From NCBI RefSeq assembly GCF_014357575.1, contig NZ_JACONW010000060.1, forward strand, positions 1-33,467: a DNA stretch of 33,467 nt. Reading direction: 5' to 3'. Below, piece after piece: positions 14,605 through 22,708 of this stretch. This stretch comes from Pseudomonas folii. Lineage in GTDB: Bacteria; Pseudomonadota; Gammaproteobacteria; Pseudomonadales; Pseudomonadaceae. Numbering within the stretch: the first letter of the stretch is position 1; each line of letters opens with the position of its first letter. The notes under the pieces are model-generated. The model was not told the origin of the DNA and did not search any database. It was given only the letters and a program-made list of their open reading frames with translations. A program made the position numbers and the translations under genes.

Positions 14605-16209
14605 ATGCGTTTCTACCCGGCCAGCCTGGACGCGCTCCTGGTTGAATTGGCGAACCTGGACGAGACTCTCGCCCTGTTCGACTCCTTGCAGCAGGAGCCC
14701 ATCTTCGGCGTGCAGGAGCTCGTTCCCGCAGCCCGAACAGTGCTTGTGCATTTTCGTCCCAGCGCGATCAGCAGTCAGGCGTTGGCGGCACAAATTGCTG
14801 TGCGCGACGTCCACGGCAAAGTTCGCGAGGCTGGCAAGCTGATCGACATCGCAGTGCATTACAACGGCGAGGATCTGGATGACGTCGCCCGAGAACTCGG
14901 CATCAGTACCGAAGAAGTGATTCGGCGCCATACCGGCAGCGATTACAAAGTGGCCTTCTGTGGTTTCGCCCCGGGCTTCGCCTACTTGAGTGGCGGTGCT
15001 GAATTCGTGGTGCCACGCCGCCGTACCCCAAGAACCCGTATTCCGGCTGGAGCGGTTGCACTTGCGGGTGGCTTCAGCGGTATTTATCCACAGGCCAGTC
15101 CTGGCGGTTGGCAGATCATTGGTGTCACCGAAGCAAAAATGTGGGACCTGGAGCGTGACGAACCGGCGTTGCTTCAGCCCGGCTACCGCGTTCGTTTTCA
15201 CGACGCCGGTCCGCTGGTAAACAAGACCGTTTCCGTGGCCGCACCGAACCCTGTGCAGGCGTCGCCGTTGACCGGGGATTATCTGGAAGTCGTTGCGCCG
15301 GGGCTGCAGACGTTGCTTCAGGATCTCGGTCGTCCCGGACGTGCAGGGCAGGGCGTATCGGCTTCCGGGGCGATGGACCGCGGCGCATTGCGTGCGGCCA
15401 ACCGTGCAGTGGGTAACGATCCGGCAAGTGCTTGTCTTGAAGTGCTGATGGGTGGCCTGACGTTTACTTGCCATGGCCAGGCAGTGGCAGCGGTTACGGG
15501 GGCAACGGCAGCGCTGGAGGTGCGCACTGCCGAAGGTCGTCTGCTGCGCCCGGCGCTCTACGCGCCGTTTATGTTGCAGGACGGTGATCAAGTCAGCATC
15601 GGTTCGCCAACTGCCGGGTTGCGCAACTACGTGGCGCTGCGTGGCGGCTTTGCCCGTGAGCCTGTGTTGGGCAGTCTGTCCACCGACACCCTCGCCCATG
15701 TTGGCCCCGCTCCGTTGGCGGCGTGTGAGTGCCTGGCACTCCAGCAACGATCAGGCGGAGAAGCGGTATCGGTGAGTGAGCAACAGGCATTCGACATGCC
15801 CCGCGCTGATCAGATCATTACCCTGGATGTGGTCATGGGCCCGCGCAGTGACTGGTTTACGGCCGATGCTCAAGCCTTGCTCGGTCAACAGACCTGGCAG
15901 GTAACGCCGCAATCGAACCGTATTGGTATTCGATTGGCGGGCGATACCGCACTGGAACGTACCATCACCGGCGAGCTGCCCAGCGAGGGCACCACCGTTG
16001 GTGCGATTCAGGTGCCGCCGAGTGGCCAGCCGGTGCTGTTTCTGGCGGACCATCCGCTGACGGGCGGCTACCCGGTCATCGCCGTTGTAGCGCCTTATCA
16101 CCTGGACCTTGCCGGTCAGATTCCGGTCAACTCCCGCATTCGCTTCAACCCGCTGGGTGCTTTCGAGCCCGTGTGCCCGGCTCTTTCAGACGAGACTGAT
16201 AACTCATGA
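14605..16209 (+). CDS. Fused 5-oxoprolinase subunits B and C (KipI-KipA type)
   Basis: A 534-residue fusion. Residues 1 to ~205 are PxpB/KipI-like, with the motif VAFCGFAPGFAYLSGG and the following RTRIPAGAVALAGGFSGIYP. After a short linker (about 205-220), PxpC/KipA begins with VVAPGLQTLLQDLGRPG, SASGAMDRGALRAANRAVGN and later SNRIGIRLAG and GTTVGAIQVPP. In Escherichia coli the two are separate proteins. The same fold is used by allophanate hydrolase and biotin-dependent carboxyltransferases. TAGGAG at 14593-14598 gives the ATG at 14605. The stop overlaps the next ATG (ATGA), so the fusion is tightly coupled to the biotin carboxylase gene, which supports a carboxylase-type complex. Confidence 0.9.
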   Translation: MRFYPASLDALLVELANLDETLALFDSLQQEPIFGVQELVPAARTVLVHFRPSAISSQALAAQIAVRDVHGKVREAGKLIDIAVHYNGEDLDDVARELGISTEEVIRRHTGSDYKVAFCGFAPGFAYLSGGAEFVVPRRRTPRTRIPAGAVALAGGFSGIYPQASPGGWQIIGVTEAKMWDLERDEPALLQPGYRVRFHDAGPLVNKTVSVAAPNPVQASPLTGDYLEVVAPGLQTLLQDLGRPGRAGQGVSASGAMDRGALRAANRAVGNDPASACLEVLMGGLTFTCHGQAVAAVTGATAALEVRTAEGRLLRPALYAPFMLQDGDQVSIGSPTAGLRNYVALRGGFAREPVLGSLSTDTLAHVGPAPLAACECLALQQRSGGEAVSVSEQQAFDMPRADQIITLDVVMGPRSDWFTADAQALLGQQTWQVTPQSNRIGIRLAGDTALERTITGELPSEGTTVGAIQVPPSGQPVLFLADHPLTGGYPVIAVVAPYHLDLAGQIPVNSRIRFNPLGAFEPVCPALSDETDNS

Positions 16210-17942
16210 AAAAGGTTCTGATTGCCAACCGTGGCGAAATTGCTGTCCGCATCGTACGCGCCTGCCGCGATTACGGGGTCGCTTCAGTGGCGGTGTATGC
16301 CGATGCCGATATCGACGCGTTGCACGTGCGCCAGGCCGATGAGGCCTATGCGTTGCACGGTGAGCGAGGTGCCGATACCTACCTGAACATCGAGAAGCTG
16401 CTGGCCGTCGCCGCACAGGCCGGCGCTGACGCGGTTCACCCGGGTTACGGCTTTCTTTCGGAGCGGGCTGATTTTGCCCGCGCCGTGATCGATGCCGGTC
16501 TGACCTGGATCGGTCCTGATCCGAGCACCATCGACGCCTTGGGTGACAAAGTGCAGGCGCGGCGTATTGCCCTGAAAGTCGGTGCGCCGCTGGTGGCGGG
16601 GACTGAAGGTCCGGTGAACGATGCCAGCGAAGTGGTCGCGTTTGCCGAGCAGTACGGGCTGCCCATTGCGATCAAGGCAGCGTTCGGCGGCGGCGGGCGC
16701 GGTCTGAAGGTGGCGTGGAAGCTGGAAGAAGTCAGCGAGCTTTATGAGTCGGCGGTGCGCGAGGCTGTGACTGCGTTCGGGCGTGGCGAATGCTTCCTGG
16801 AGCGTTTTCTGGATCGTCCACGGCATATCGAAGCGCAAATCATCGCGGATCGCCATGGCCGCGTCGTCGTAGTCGGCACGCGTGACTGCTCGCTGCAACG
16901 ACGCAATCAGAAGCTGATTGAAGAGGCGCCAGCGCCGTATCTCGATGACGCCCTTCGCCAGCGTATCCATGACTCGGCGCGCAACATCTGCGCGGAGGCG
17001 GGTTATGTTGGTGCCGGTACTGTGGAGTTTCTGCTCAGCGCGGATGGCACCTTGTCGTTCCTTGAGGTGAACACTCGTTTGCAGGTGGAGCATCCGGTCA
17101 CGGAAGAAACCAGCGGTATCGATCTGGTCATCGAACAACTGCGCGTTGCCGATGGCTTGCCGTTGTCGTTCGAAGGCACGCCAACACCTCGTGGTCACAG
17201 CTTCGAATTTCGTATCAACGCCGAAGACGCCGGTAATGGTTTCCTGCCGACGCCGGGAACCATCGAGCTGTTCCAGCCACCTTCGGGTCCGGGGGTCCGC
17301 CTGGAAACCGGTGTCGAGCAAGGCTCGCGGGTGTCACCAAACTTCGATTCGATGATTGCCAAGCTGATCGTCACCGGAGCGACCCGCGAACAGGCTATCC
17401 GTCGTGCCCGCCGTGCTCTGGCCGAGTTTCGTGTGGACGGAGTCGCCACCGTATTGCCTTTCCACCAAGCCGTGATGGCGCATGACGATTTCACCGCGGC
17501 CGATACGTTCGCCGTTCACACGCGCTGGATCGAGACTGACTTTGCTGAACACGTCACGATTGCGCCGCGCAGTGCTGCGTCGGCCGATCCAGGTGTTCTG
17601 CGCACATTTGTCGAAATCGACGGCAAGCGCCACGAGTTGGGCCTGCCCGCTGCGCTATTGCGCGGAGTCAGCATGAGCTCCGCAGAGCCTGCTCCCGAAG
17701 TGGCGGCTGTGGAAAAAGCAGACCCAGAGGCAGTCGTGACGCCAGTAGCGGGCAACCTGCATAGCTGGGTCGTCGAAGATGGCGAGTCGGTAGAGGCGGG
17801 GCAGGTTGTTGCGGTGATAGAAGCGATGAAAATGGAAACCTCGATTCTTGCGCCATGCGCCGGTCGGTTAGAGATCGCTGAGCAGCCGGGTGGTTATTTC
17901 GAGGCGAAGTTCAAGATCGGACGTATCAATACGGCGGTTTGA
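16206..17942 (+). CDS. Biotin carboxylase fused to a biotin carboxyl carrier domain
   Basis: A 578-residue protein. Residues 1 to ~445 are an AccC-type biotin carboxylase: N-terminal KVLIANRGEIAVRIVRAC, ATP-grasp Gly loop AAFGGGGRGLKV (about 158-169) and the active-site region EVNTRLQVEHPVTEETSG. After a ~55-residue linker the last ~75 residues are a biotinyl domain with EAMKMETS, whose Lys at ~542 would carry biotin. AccC normally works with a separate AccB; here both are on one chain, yet it is shorter than the propionyl- or methylcrotonyl-CoA carboxylase alpha chains (~650). The start overlaps the PxpBC stop. It probably carboxylates a substrate together with the PxpBC fusion, as in urea amidolyase-like systems (inference). 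Confidence 0.92.
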   Translation: MKKVLIANRGEIAVRIVRACRDYGVASVAVYADADIDALHVRQADEAYALHGERGADTYLNIEKLLAVAAQAGADAVHPGYGFLSERADFARAVIDAGLTWIGPDPSTIDALGDKVQARRIALKVGAPLVAGTEGPVNDASEVVAFAEQYGLPIAIKAAFGGGGRGLKVAWKLEEVSELYESAVREAVTAFGRGECFLERFLDRPRHIEAQIIADRHGRVVVVGTRDCSLQRRNQKLIEEAPAPYLDDALRQRIHDSARNICAEAGYVGAGTVEFLLSADGTLSFLEVNTRLQVEHPVTEETSGIDLVIEQLRVADGLPLSFEGTPTPRGHSFEFRINAEDAGNGFLPTPGTIELFQPPSGPGVRLETGVEQGSRVSPNFDSMIAKLIVTGATREQAIRRARRALAEFRVDGVATVLPFHQAVMAHDDFTAADTFAVHTRWIETDFAEHVTIAPRSAASADPGVLRTFVEIDGKRHELGLPAALLRGVSMSSAEPAPEVAAVEKADPEAVVTPVAGNLHSWVVEDGESVEAGQVVAVIEAMKMETSILAPCAGRLEIAEQPGGYFEAKFKIGRINTAV

Positions 17943-17943
17943 A

Positions 17944-18330
17944 GGGGGACTGGCTTTAGCCGGGAAGGCGGCATTTCTGACGATGAAAATGCGGCATCTG
18001 CAACGTCCTCTTCCCGGCTGAAGCCGGTCCCACGGCATCGCGTAGAATCTGTGAAGAGTTCCATGCATGCCCTCAAAATGATGTGGCGTGGGACCGGCTT
18101 TAGCCGGGAACGCGATATTCCTGACGATGAAGATGCGTCGTCTGCAACGTCCTCTTCCCGGCTGAAGCCGGTCCCATGGCATCGCGTAGAACCTGTGAAG
18201 AACTCTATGCATGCCCGCAAAATGATGTGGCGTGGGACCGGCTTTAGCCGGGAAGGCGATATTCCTGACGATGAAAATGGGCCGTCTGCAATGGCCTCTT
18301 TCCGGCTAAAGCCAGTCCCACGGCATTGCG
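17944..18330. repeat. Three-copy tandem array of inverted REP pairs, 144-bp period
   Basis: GGGACYGGCTTTAGCCGGGAA and its inverted partner (CCGGCTGAAGCCGGTCCC or a variant) form a head-to-head pair, and the whole unit repeats. The forward core starts at 17947, 18091 and 18235, and the inverted core at 18017, 18161 and 18305: exactly 144 bp each time. The spacer between pairs (GAAGARYTCYATGCATGCC) is also conserved. The third copy is cut after its inverted arm. The array starts right after the biotin carboxylase stop. This is a Pseudomonas BIME-type array, likely mobilised by a REP-associated tyrosine transposase encoded elsewhere. Confidence 0.93.
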
Positions 18331-18450
18331 CCAATCCTTGCAGCGGATAGAAGTTGCGGGGACGGTGCTTATTGGTGTGCCCCCGATGGTTTATATTGAC
18401 CGGCCTCCGATTCTGGAGCGGCAGACTTATAGGTTTTCGGGACACAAGAA

Positions 18451-19413
18451 ATGCGGACGTTTTTTCTGGGCTGGACAGCGCAATACGAGCGGCGATTCAT
18501 CAACTACCTGGCCGCTCGTTATGAAGTACGCAGGCTGGAAGTGCCCAAGCTGATCAAACGCACGCATCGTCTGGTCACTCGTCATCGACGGTCTGGTGGT
18601 GTGCAGGACAGAATGGTGCCGTGGCTGGGTCGTTTGTACTGTGCCATCAAAGGGTTTCGGAACACCGATATTCTGGTCTGCAACGAGGGCCAGATTCAGC
18701 GCAACGTCTTGCCCTCTATCGTGCGTGCGTTCCCAGGGCACAAAGTGCTGATGGTTCGGGATTTGGTTGATGAGGCCTTTGTTCACGCGATGAGTCCGTT
18801 CTTTGATCGAATCTACAGCTTCGATCAGGCCCAGTGTGATCGGCTGGGCATGCAGCATTTGAATCAGTTCTTCCCGCTGGGCTTCGATGAGGTGGTCGCA
18901 CCAGTCGTAGTCTCCGGCGAGGCGGTTACTGGGCAGCGGTGTTTCTTTCTGGGCCGCGACAAGGGCCGTTCCGCATTGCTTGACCAGCTCGCCAGCGTTT
19001 TAGAGCAACATGGATGCGAGGTGGATTTCCACATTGTGCGGGACAGCACCTCTACGCCAACGACGCGCTTTCACACCGACGCACTGCTGGATTACGAAGC
19101 CAATCTTGAGCTATCGCTTGCTTCGGACGTGTTGGTCGAAGTCAATCAACCCGGTCAGTCCGGCTTCACGCTGCGAACCCTGGAAGCGGCTTATTTCGGC
19201 AAAAAGCTGATCACCAATAATGCATCCGTGAAGGGCACAGCCCTGTTCAATCCGGCCAACATCTTTGTCTTCGACAGCCAGGCTTCCTGGGATAGGACGG
19301 CCTTGGGCGAGTTTTTGAAAACGCCTTACCAACCCCTGCCGAAAGAAACACTCTACGCGTACTCACCCGATTACATGATCGAGCGGTTGATGAAGGAGAG
19401 CGATTGCCCATAG
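18451..19413 (+). CDS. Glycosyltransferase-like protein (GT-B fold), probably lipopolysaccharide or polysaccharide related
   Basis: A 320-residue cytoplasmic protein without signal peptide. The N-terminal half (TDILVCNEGQ, then KVLMVRDLVDE and FDRIYSFDQAQCDRLGM) and the C-terminal half (ASDVLVEVNQPGQSGFTLRT, then LEAAYFGKKLITNN) read like the two Rossmann domains of a GT-B glycosyltransferase. The second has the usual donor-site pattern of a Gly/Ser-rich loop followed by Glu and a strand giving KLITNN. No specific family is recognised. It stands alone, between the REP array and the convergent ankB, with no other sugar genes next to it. The start ATG at 18451 is preceded only by a weak purine stretch (ACAAGAA). 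Confidence 0.6.
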   Translation: MRTFFLGWTAQYERRFINYLAARYEVRRLEVPKLIKRTHRLVTRHRRSGGVQDRMVPWLGRLYCAIKGFRNTDILVCNEGQIQRNVLPSIVRAFPGHKVLMVRDLVDEAFVHAMSPFFDRIYSFDQAQCDRLGMQHLNQFFPLGFDEVVAPVVVSGEAVTGQRCFFLGRDKGRSALLDQLASVLEQHGCEVDFHIVRDSTSTPTTRFHTDALLDYEANLELSLASDVLVEVNQPGQSGFTLRTLEAAYFGKKLITNNASVKGTALFNPANIFVFDSQASWDRTALGEFLKTPYQPLPKETLYAYSPDYMIERLMKESDCP

Positions 19414-19476
19414 GTCTTGAGGTATTCAAGGCACCAAAGGGTCGGTAACCGAAATCGCTGCCCTCAGATCAGCCGC

Positions 19477-20040
19477 TTACTGTGAAGGCTGCAACGGCTG
19501 AAACTCTCCTCGTTCAAGGTTCTGCACCTGATTTCCCATGGAATCTGTGGCGTTGAGGTCTGCGCCTTTGGCGGCGAGGGAGTCGAGGATGTCTTTGCGA
19601 TGGAAAAGGGCGGCGTACATCGCTGCGGTCTGGCCAGCGTTGTTGCGTTGGTCTGGCGCGCAATTGGCGGCAACCAGTTGGTGGGCGATGCTCAGTTCAC
19701 CCTTGAAGATGGCGCCCATCAGCGCGGTATTGCCTCTGAGGTCCTTGGCGCACGGGTCGGCACCGGCATTCAGGAGTTGCGTCACCGTTTCCTGATGGCC
19801 GTGATAAGCCGCGAGAATCAGCGCGGTGTAGCCCTTTTCATCCTGAACGTTTAGGTCAAATCTGGCGTTGATGAATTCGTTGAGCATGTCCTGTCGGCCG
19901 TCACGTGCGGCCTGGAAAAACAGCGCACGCAATTGCGCCTGAGTGTCGGTGGTTGTTGCTTCGGTTGTTGCTTCGGTCGTGGCGGCACTGGCAGTGCCGG
20001 CGGTGAGGCACAGCAGCAACGCAAACAGAGTTCTGCGCAT
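19477..20040 (-). CDS. ankB: Periplasmic ankyrin-repeat protein AnkB
   Basis: A 187-residue protein with a clear signal peptide (MRRTLFALLLCLTAGTASA, cleaved about residue 19) and then four ankyrin-like repeats (about 35-175), with helix-turn motifs such as DEKGYTALILAAYHGHQE, LRGNTALMGAIFKGELS and NAGQTAAMYAALFHRKD. The segment just after cleavage is a short run of ATTE repeats. It lies 63 bp downstream of katB. In Pseudomonas aeruginosa the ankB product is needed for full KatB activity and peroxide resistance, probably as a periplasmic scaffold; the same role is likely here. Confidence 0.88.
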   Translation of the reverse strand: MRRTLFALLLCLTAGTASAATTEATTEATTTDTQAQLRALFFQAARDGRQDMLNEFINARFDLNVQDEKGYTALILAAYHGHQETVTQLLNAGADPCAKDLRGNTALMGAIFKGELSIAHQLVAANCAPDQRNNAGQTAAMYAALFHRKDILDSLAAKGADLNATDSMGNQVQNLERGEFQPLQPSQ

Positions 20041-20063
20041 GGTGGAATCCTCTGGAAGGCCCG

Positions 20064-20093
20064 GCTCGCTTCAGCCAGACAGCTGAAGCGAGC
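20064..20093. other. Intercistronic hairpin between katB and ankB
   Basis: GCTCGCTTCAGC (20064-20075) and GCTGAAGCGAGC (20082-20093) pair perfectly over 12 bp around a 6-base loop. No T-run follows on the minus strand. It could stabilise the katB 3' end and lower ankB output from the shared transcript rather than terminate it. Confidence 0.55.
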
Positions 20094-20103
20094 GAGAGGT
20101 TGA

Positions 20104-21633
20104 TCAGTCCTTCAGTGCGGCAGCCAGTTGCTTGACCTTGTCGAGGTCGCCTTTGGCAACTTTGGTCACGCCAGTACCGTATTCCGGATCAGCCTTGTAG
20201 AGGAACGAAAGCATGATGTTTTTGCTTTCGGTGTCGGTGGTGGCCAGCGATTCACCAAAGCTTTGAATCAAGTCCTGCTGGTCTTTTTTGCTGTACGAAC
20301 GATACAGGTCGCCCGCTTGCTTGAAGTTCTGCTCGCGCTGAATCTTCGCTTGTTGAGTGCTGCCAGACAGCGGCAGTTGGCTGTAGCGAGCGGCTTCAAC
20401 AGCAGGGCGCGGGTTGAGGCGGCTTGGCTCATAGTTGACGCCGGTTGTGGTGTTGCCGCTGTTCAGCGAACCGTCCTGATTGCCATTGTTGACCTTAACC
20501 TTTGGCGCGTTGATCGGCAGGCTGAAGACGTTGGTGCCGACGCGGTAGAGCTGAGTATCTGCATAGGAGAACACCCGGCCTTGCAGCAGGCGGTCTTCCG
20601 AAGGTTCGATGCCCGGTACGACGTTGGCCGGAGCCATCGCGACCTGCTCGGTTTCCTGGAAGAAGTTATCCACATTCTTGTTCAGGACCATCTGACCAAT
20701 CTTGCGCTCGGGAACGTCCGGCCAGATTTTGGTCGCATCCAGTGGGTCAAAATCAAACTTGGCCAGGTCTTCAGGTTTGATCACCTGAACGTAGAGGTCC
20801 CATTTCGGGAAATCACCTTTCTTGATAGCGCCTACCAAGTCATTGGTCAGGTGGCTGTAATCCTTGGACTGGACTTCAGCAACCTGCTTTGGATCAAGGT
20901 TCTTCAGGCCTTGCAGGCTTTTCCAGTGAAACTTCACGTAGTTCACTTCGCCTTTGGCATTCACCAGTTTGTAAGCGTGAACGCCGTTGCCATCCATGGT
21001 GCGATAGCTGGCTGGTGTGCCTTCGTTGGAGTACAGCAGGGTCAGGGTGCGAGTGGCTTCCGGCACGTGGGAGAAGAAATCGAAGCGGCGCGAGTCGTCA
21101 TCCAGGTTGGTGCGTGGGTCAGGCTTGAACGCGTGCACCATGTCCGGGAACTTGATGGCATCACGAATGAAGAACGTCGGGAAGTTGTTGCCGACCAGAT
21201 CCCAGTTGCCGTCTGCGGTGTAGAACTTGGTCGCGAAACCACGCGGGTCGCGCAGGGTTTCCGGCGAGTGGTTGCCGTGTACTACCGAGGAGAAACGCAC
21301 AAATACCGGCGTGTGTTCACCTTTGCTGAAGACCTTGGCTTTGCTCAGGTCAGAAGCACCTTCCGAGGCAACGAACTCCCCGTGTACGCCGGTACCGCGC
21401 GCGTGTACGACGCGCTCAGGGATGCGTTCGCGATCAAAGCGCTGAAGTTTTTGCAGCAGTTGCACGTCCTGTAGCAGGACCGGGCCGGTTGCACCGGCGG
21501 TTTGGGAATTCTGATTGTCGCCAACAGGGGCGCCATTATCACGAGTCAGGTTGTCAGCGTAGGCTGCGGAACTGGCCATCAGGCTTGCTCCAATCAGGCT
21601 CACTGCGACATGGAAGCGAGGTAGGGGCATCAC
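20104..21633 (-). CDS. katB: Exported heme catalase KatB
   Basis: Breaks hydrogen peroxide into water and oxygen. The 509-residue protein has an N-terminal signal sequence (hydrophobic SLIGASLMASSAAYA, cleavage near residue 26), so it is periplasmic. Catalase landmarks are present: active-site His in RVVHARGTGVHGEF (about 77), the Asn region DLVGNNFPTFFIRDAIKFP (about 145-163) and the heme-ligand Tyr in RVFSYADTQLYR (about 357). The length is usual for a clade III small-subunit catalase. It is followed by ankB, and its upstream region carries an OxyR-like site, consistent with peroxide induction. The first of two adjacent Met codons is used; the second is equally possible. Confidence 0.95.
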   Translation of the reverse strand: MMPLPRFHVAVSLIGASLMASSAAYADNLTRDNGAPVGDNQNSQTAGATGPVLLQDVQLLQKLQRFDRERIPERVVHARGTGVHGEFVASEGASDLSKAKVFSKGEHTPVFVRFSSVVHGNHSPETLRDPRGFATKFYTADGNWDLVGNNFPTFFIRDAIKFPDMVHAFKPDPRTNLDDDSRRFDFFSHVPEATRTLTLLYSNEGTPASYRTMDGNGVHAYKLVNAKGEVNYVKFHWKSLQGLKNLDPKQVAEVQSKDYSHLTNDLVGAIKKGDFPKWDLYVQVIKPEDLAKFDFDPLDATKIWPDVPERKIGQMVLNKNVDNFFQETEQVAMAPANVVPGIEPSEDRLLQGRVFSYADTQLYRVGTNVFSLPINAPKVKVNNGNQDGSLNSGNTTTGVNYEPSRLNPRPAVEAARYSQLPLSGSTQQAKIQREQNFKQAGDLYRSYSKKDQQDLIQSFGESLATTDTESKNIMLSFLYKADPEYGTGVTKVAKGDLDKVKQLAAALKD

Positions 21634-21698
21634 AGGTCTCTCTCTGTTTTTGGTTGTTCTGAGAGACTAAGCGTAAAGACGAGTCTTGCCATTCATGA

Positions 21699-21735
21699 AT
21701 TGTTTAAAGCTATGTCCTTGATAAATTTAGACATT
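21699..21735 (-). promoter_or_regulatory. Candidate OxyR-binding site upstream of katB
   Basis: Read on the minus strand, four tetranucleotides are spaced by 7 bases as in the OxyR consensus (ATAG-7-CTAT-7-ATAG-7-CTAT): AATG, TTAT, ATAG and CAAT, matching 2, 3, 4 and 3 of 4 positions. It starts ~65 bp before the katB start codon, the right place for an activator, and OxyR controls katB in other pseudomonads. Confidence 0.4.
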
Positions 21736-21779
21736 TGAACTTAATCCGGATTTGATGATCGCCTCGGAATTTCAACGGG

Positions 21780-22574
21780 TTACGGCTTCCGAAAGGCGTC
21801 CGTCCGTGGCATGAGGACAGCGGCATAAGAAGAAAGGTACGACGTGCGAATCCGTTCCACTTCGCCGCTCTCGATCATTGCCCGGATTGCTTTATTTATA
21901 CCCGGAAGCAGGCTCACAAGTTCCGGCTGTAATTTGATGCTGATCGCAGAATCACTGAGGCTCGCGCCACGCTCGAAAAGATCTGGATCCATGCGATGTT
22001 CTGCGACGAGGTAATCGAATAGATCATCGACCATTGCGATGGCGTCAACGCGCTTTGCGAGTAGCAGTTGAAGCAGTGCCGGGTCTTCCGAGGTTTCCAG
22101 TTCTACCAGGCGTTTGTCCGCAAAGGACGGGTCCATGGTCAGATAGGTATAGCCCCGCACGGTACCCACGGTCAGGCCGCGCAACTTATCTAAAGGGATT
22201 TTGCCGGCGGGGCTTCCTTTGAGGACGTAGAGGTGTTCCTTGACGCGCAGGTAGGGTTCGGAAAACACAAAATGTTGAAGTTCTTCCGGGCTGTTCCACT
22301 GCACTGAGTCGGCGTAGTTCATATCAAGCTCGGCCTTGCCCAGCATGGCTTGTAGCCGGTTGACCGGGTAAGAAACGAACTGCGCCTCGATATTGGCTTG
22401 CTGCAGAACGCGACGGACGATGTCGGTGGATATGCCGCGCAGGTTGCCTTGCTCATCTTCATAGCTGAACGGCCGCCATTGGGTGCCTCCAGCCTGGTAA
22501 ACCTCTGCGTGTGCTGCACCGGTCAGGGCTAATGCGGTCAGCATTAATCCATGACATAGGTTGCGTAAAAACAT
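21780..22574 (-). CDS. Periplasmic amino-acid-type solute-binding protein (SBP_bac_3)
   Basis: A 264-residue family 3 binding protein. The signal peptide is MFLRNLCHGLMLTALALTGA, with cleavage near residue 23. Mature protein motifs are RPFSYEDEQGNLRGISTDIV, LRGLTVGTVRGYTYL and KRVDAIAMVDDLFDYLV, the usual two-lobe hinge pattern. No permease or ATPase gene is adjacent, so it is an orphan receptor: it may serve a distant ABC transporter or a sensory system. A purine-rich GGAGGCAGAG upstream supports the ATG at 22574. The gene is transcribed toward katB, with 146 bp between its stop and the katB start. Confidence 0.85.
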   Translation of the reverse strand: MFLRNLCHGLMLTALALTGAAHAEVYQAGGTQWRPFSYEDEQGNLRGISTDIVRRVLQQANIEAQFVSYPVNRLQAMLGKAELDMNYADSVQWNSPEELQHFVFSEPYLRVKEHLYVLKGSPAGKIPLDKLRGLTVGTVRGYTYLTMDPSFADKRLVELETSEDPALLQLLLAKRVDAIAMVDDLFDYLVAEHRMDPDLFERGASLSDSAISIKLQPELVSLLPGINKAIRAMIESGEVERIRTSYLSSYAAVLMPRTDAFRKP

Positions 22575-22658
22575 GCTCGACTCTGCCTCCGTGCAAAATG
22601 GCCTGATCCCAAGTTAGCAGCCAAACATGGCGACCACGTGAAGATTTTCCCGGCACGC

Positions 22659-22698
22659 AAAAAAGCCCGCGCTGATCAGGGTCAGGCGGGCTCTTTTT
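22659..22698. terminator. Bidirectional rho-independent terminator
   Basis: A 7-bp stem, AGCCCGC (22664-22670) and GCGGGCT (22686-22692), is bordered by AAAAAA on the left and CTTTTT on the right, so U-tracts follow the hairpin on both strands. It lies just after the acyltransferase stop at 22709 (minus strand) and ends the exopolysaccharide operon. Confidence 0.85.
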
Positions 22699-22708
22699 GC
22701 GCATGCGG

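Noticed and set aside
14041..15747. Minus-strand open frame of 568 codons opposite the DUF1445 and PxpBC genes
   Set aside because: Both plus-strand genes have full family motifs. The antisense product is low-complexity His/Gln/Arg-rich, without motif or ribosome site.
16284..17321. Minus-strand open frame of 345 codons inside the biotin carboxylase gene
   Set aside because: Antisense to conserved ATP-grasp sequence; composition is that of a shadow frame.
17944..18330. Regular repeats considered as a CRISPR array
   Set aside because: The units are 144-bp inverted pairs with conserved spacers. CRISPR arrays have short direct repeats with unique spacers.
19418..19436. Possible terminator CTTGAGGTATTCAAG between the glycosyltransferase-like gene and ankB
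   Set aside because: The stem is only 5 bp, AT-containing and not followed by a T-run on either strand, so it is too weak to call.
20128..21474. Plus-strand open frame of 448 codons opposite katB
   Set aside because: KatB has all catalase residues. The antisense frame mirrors its codon pattern and has no recognisable domain.
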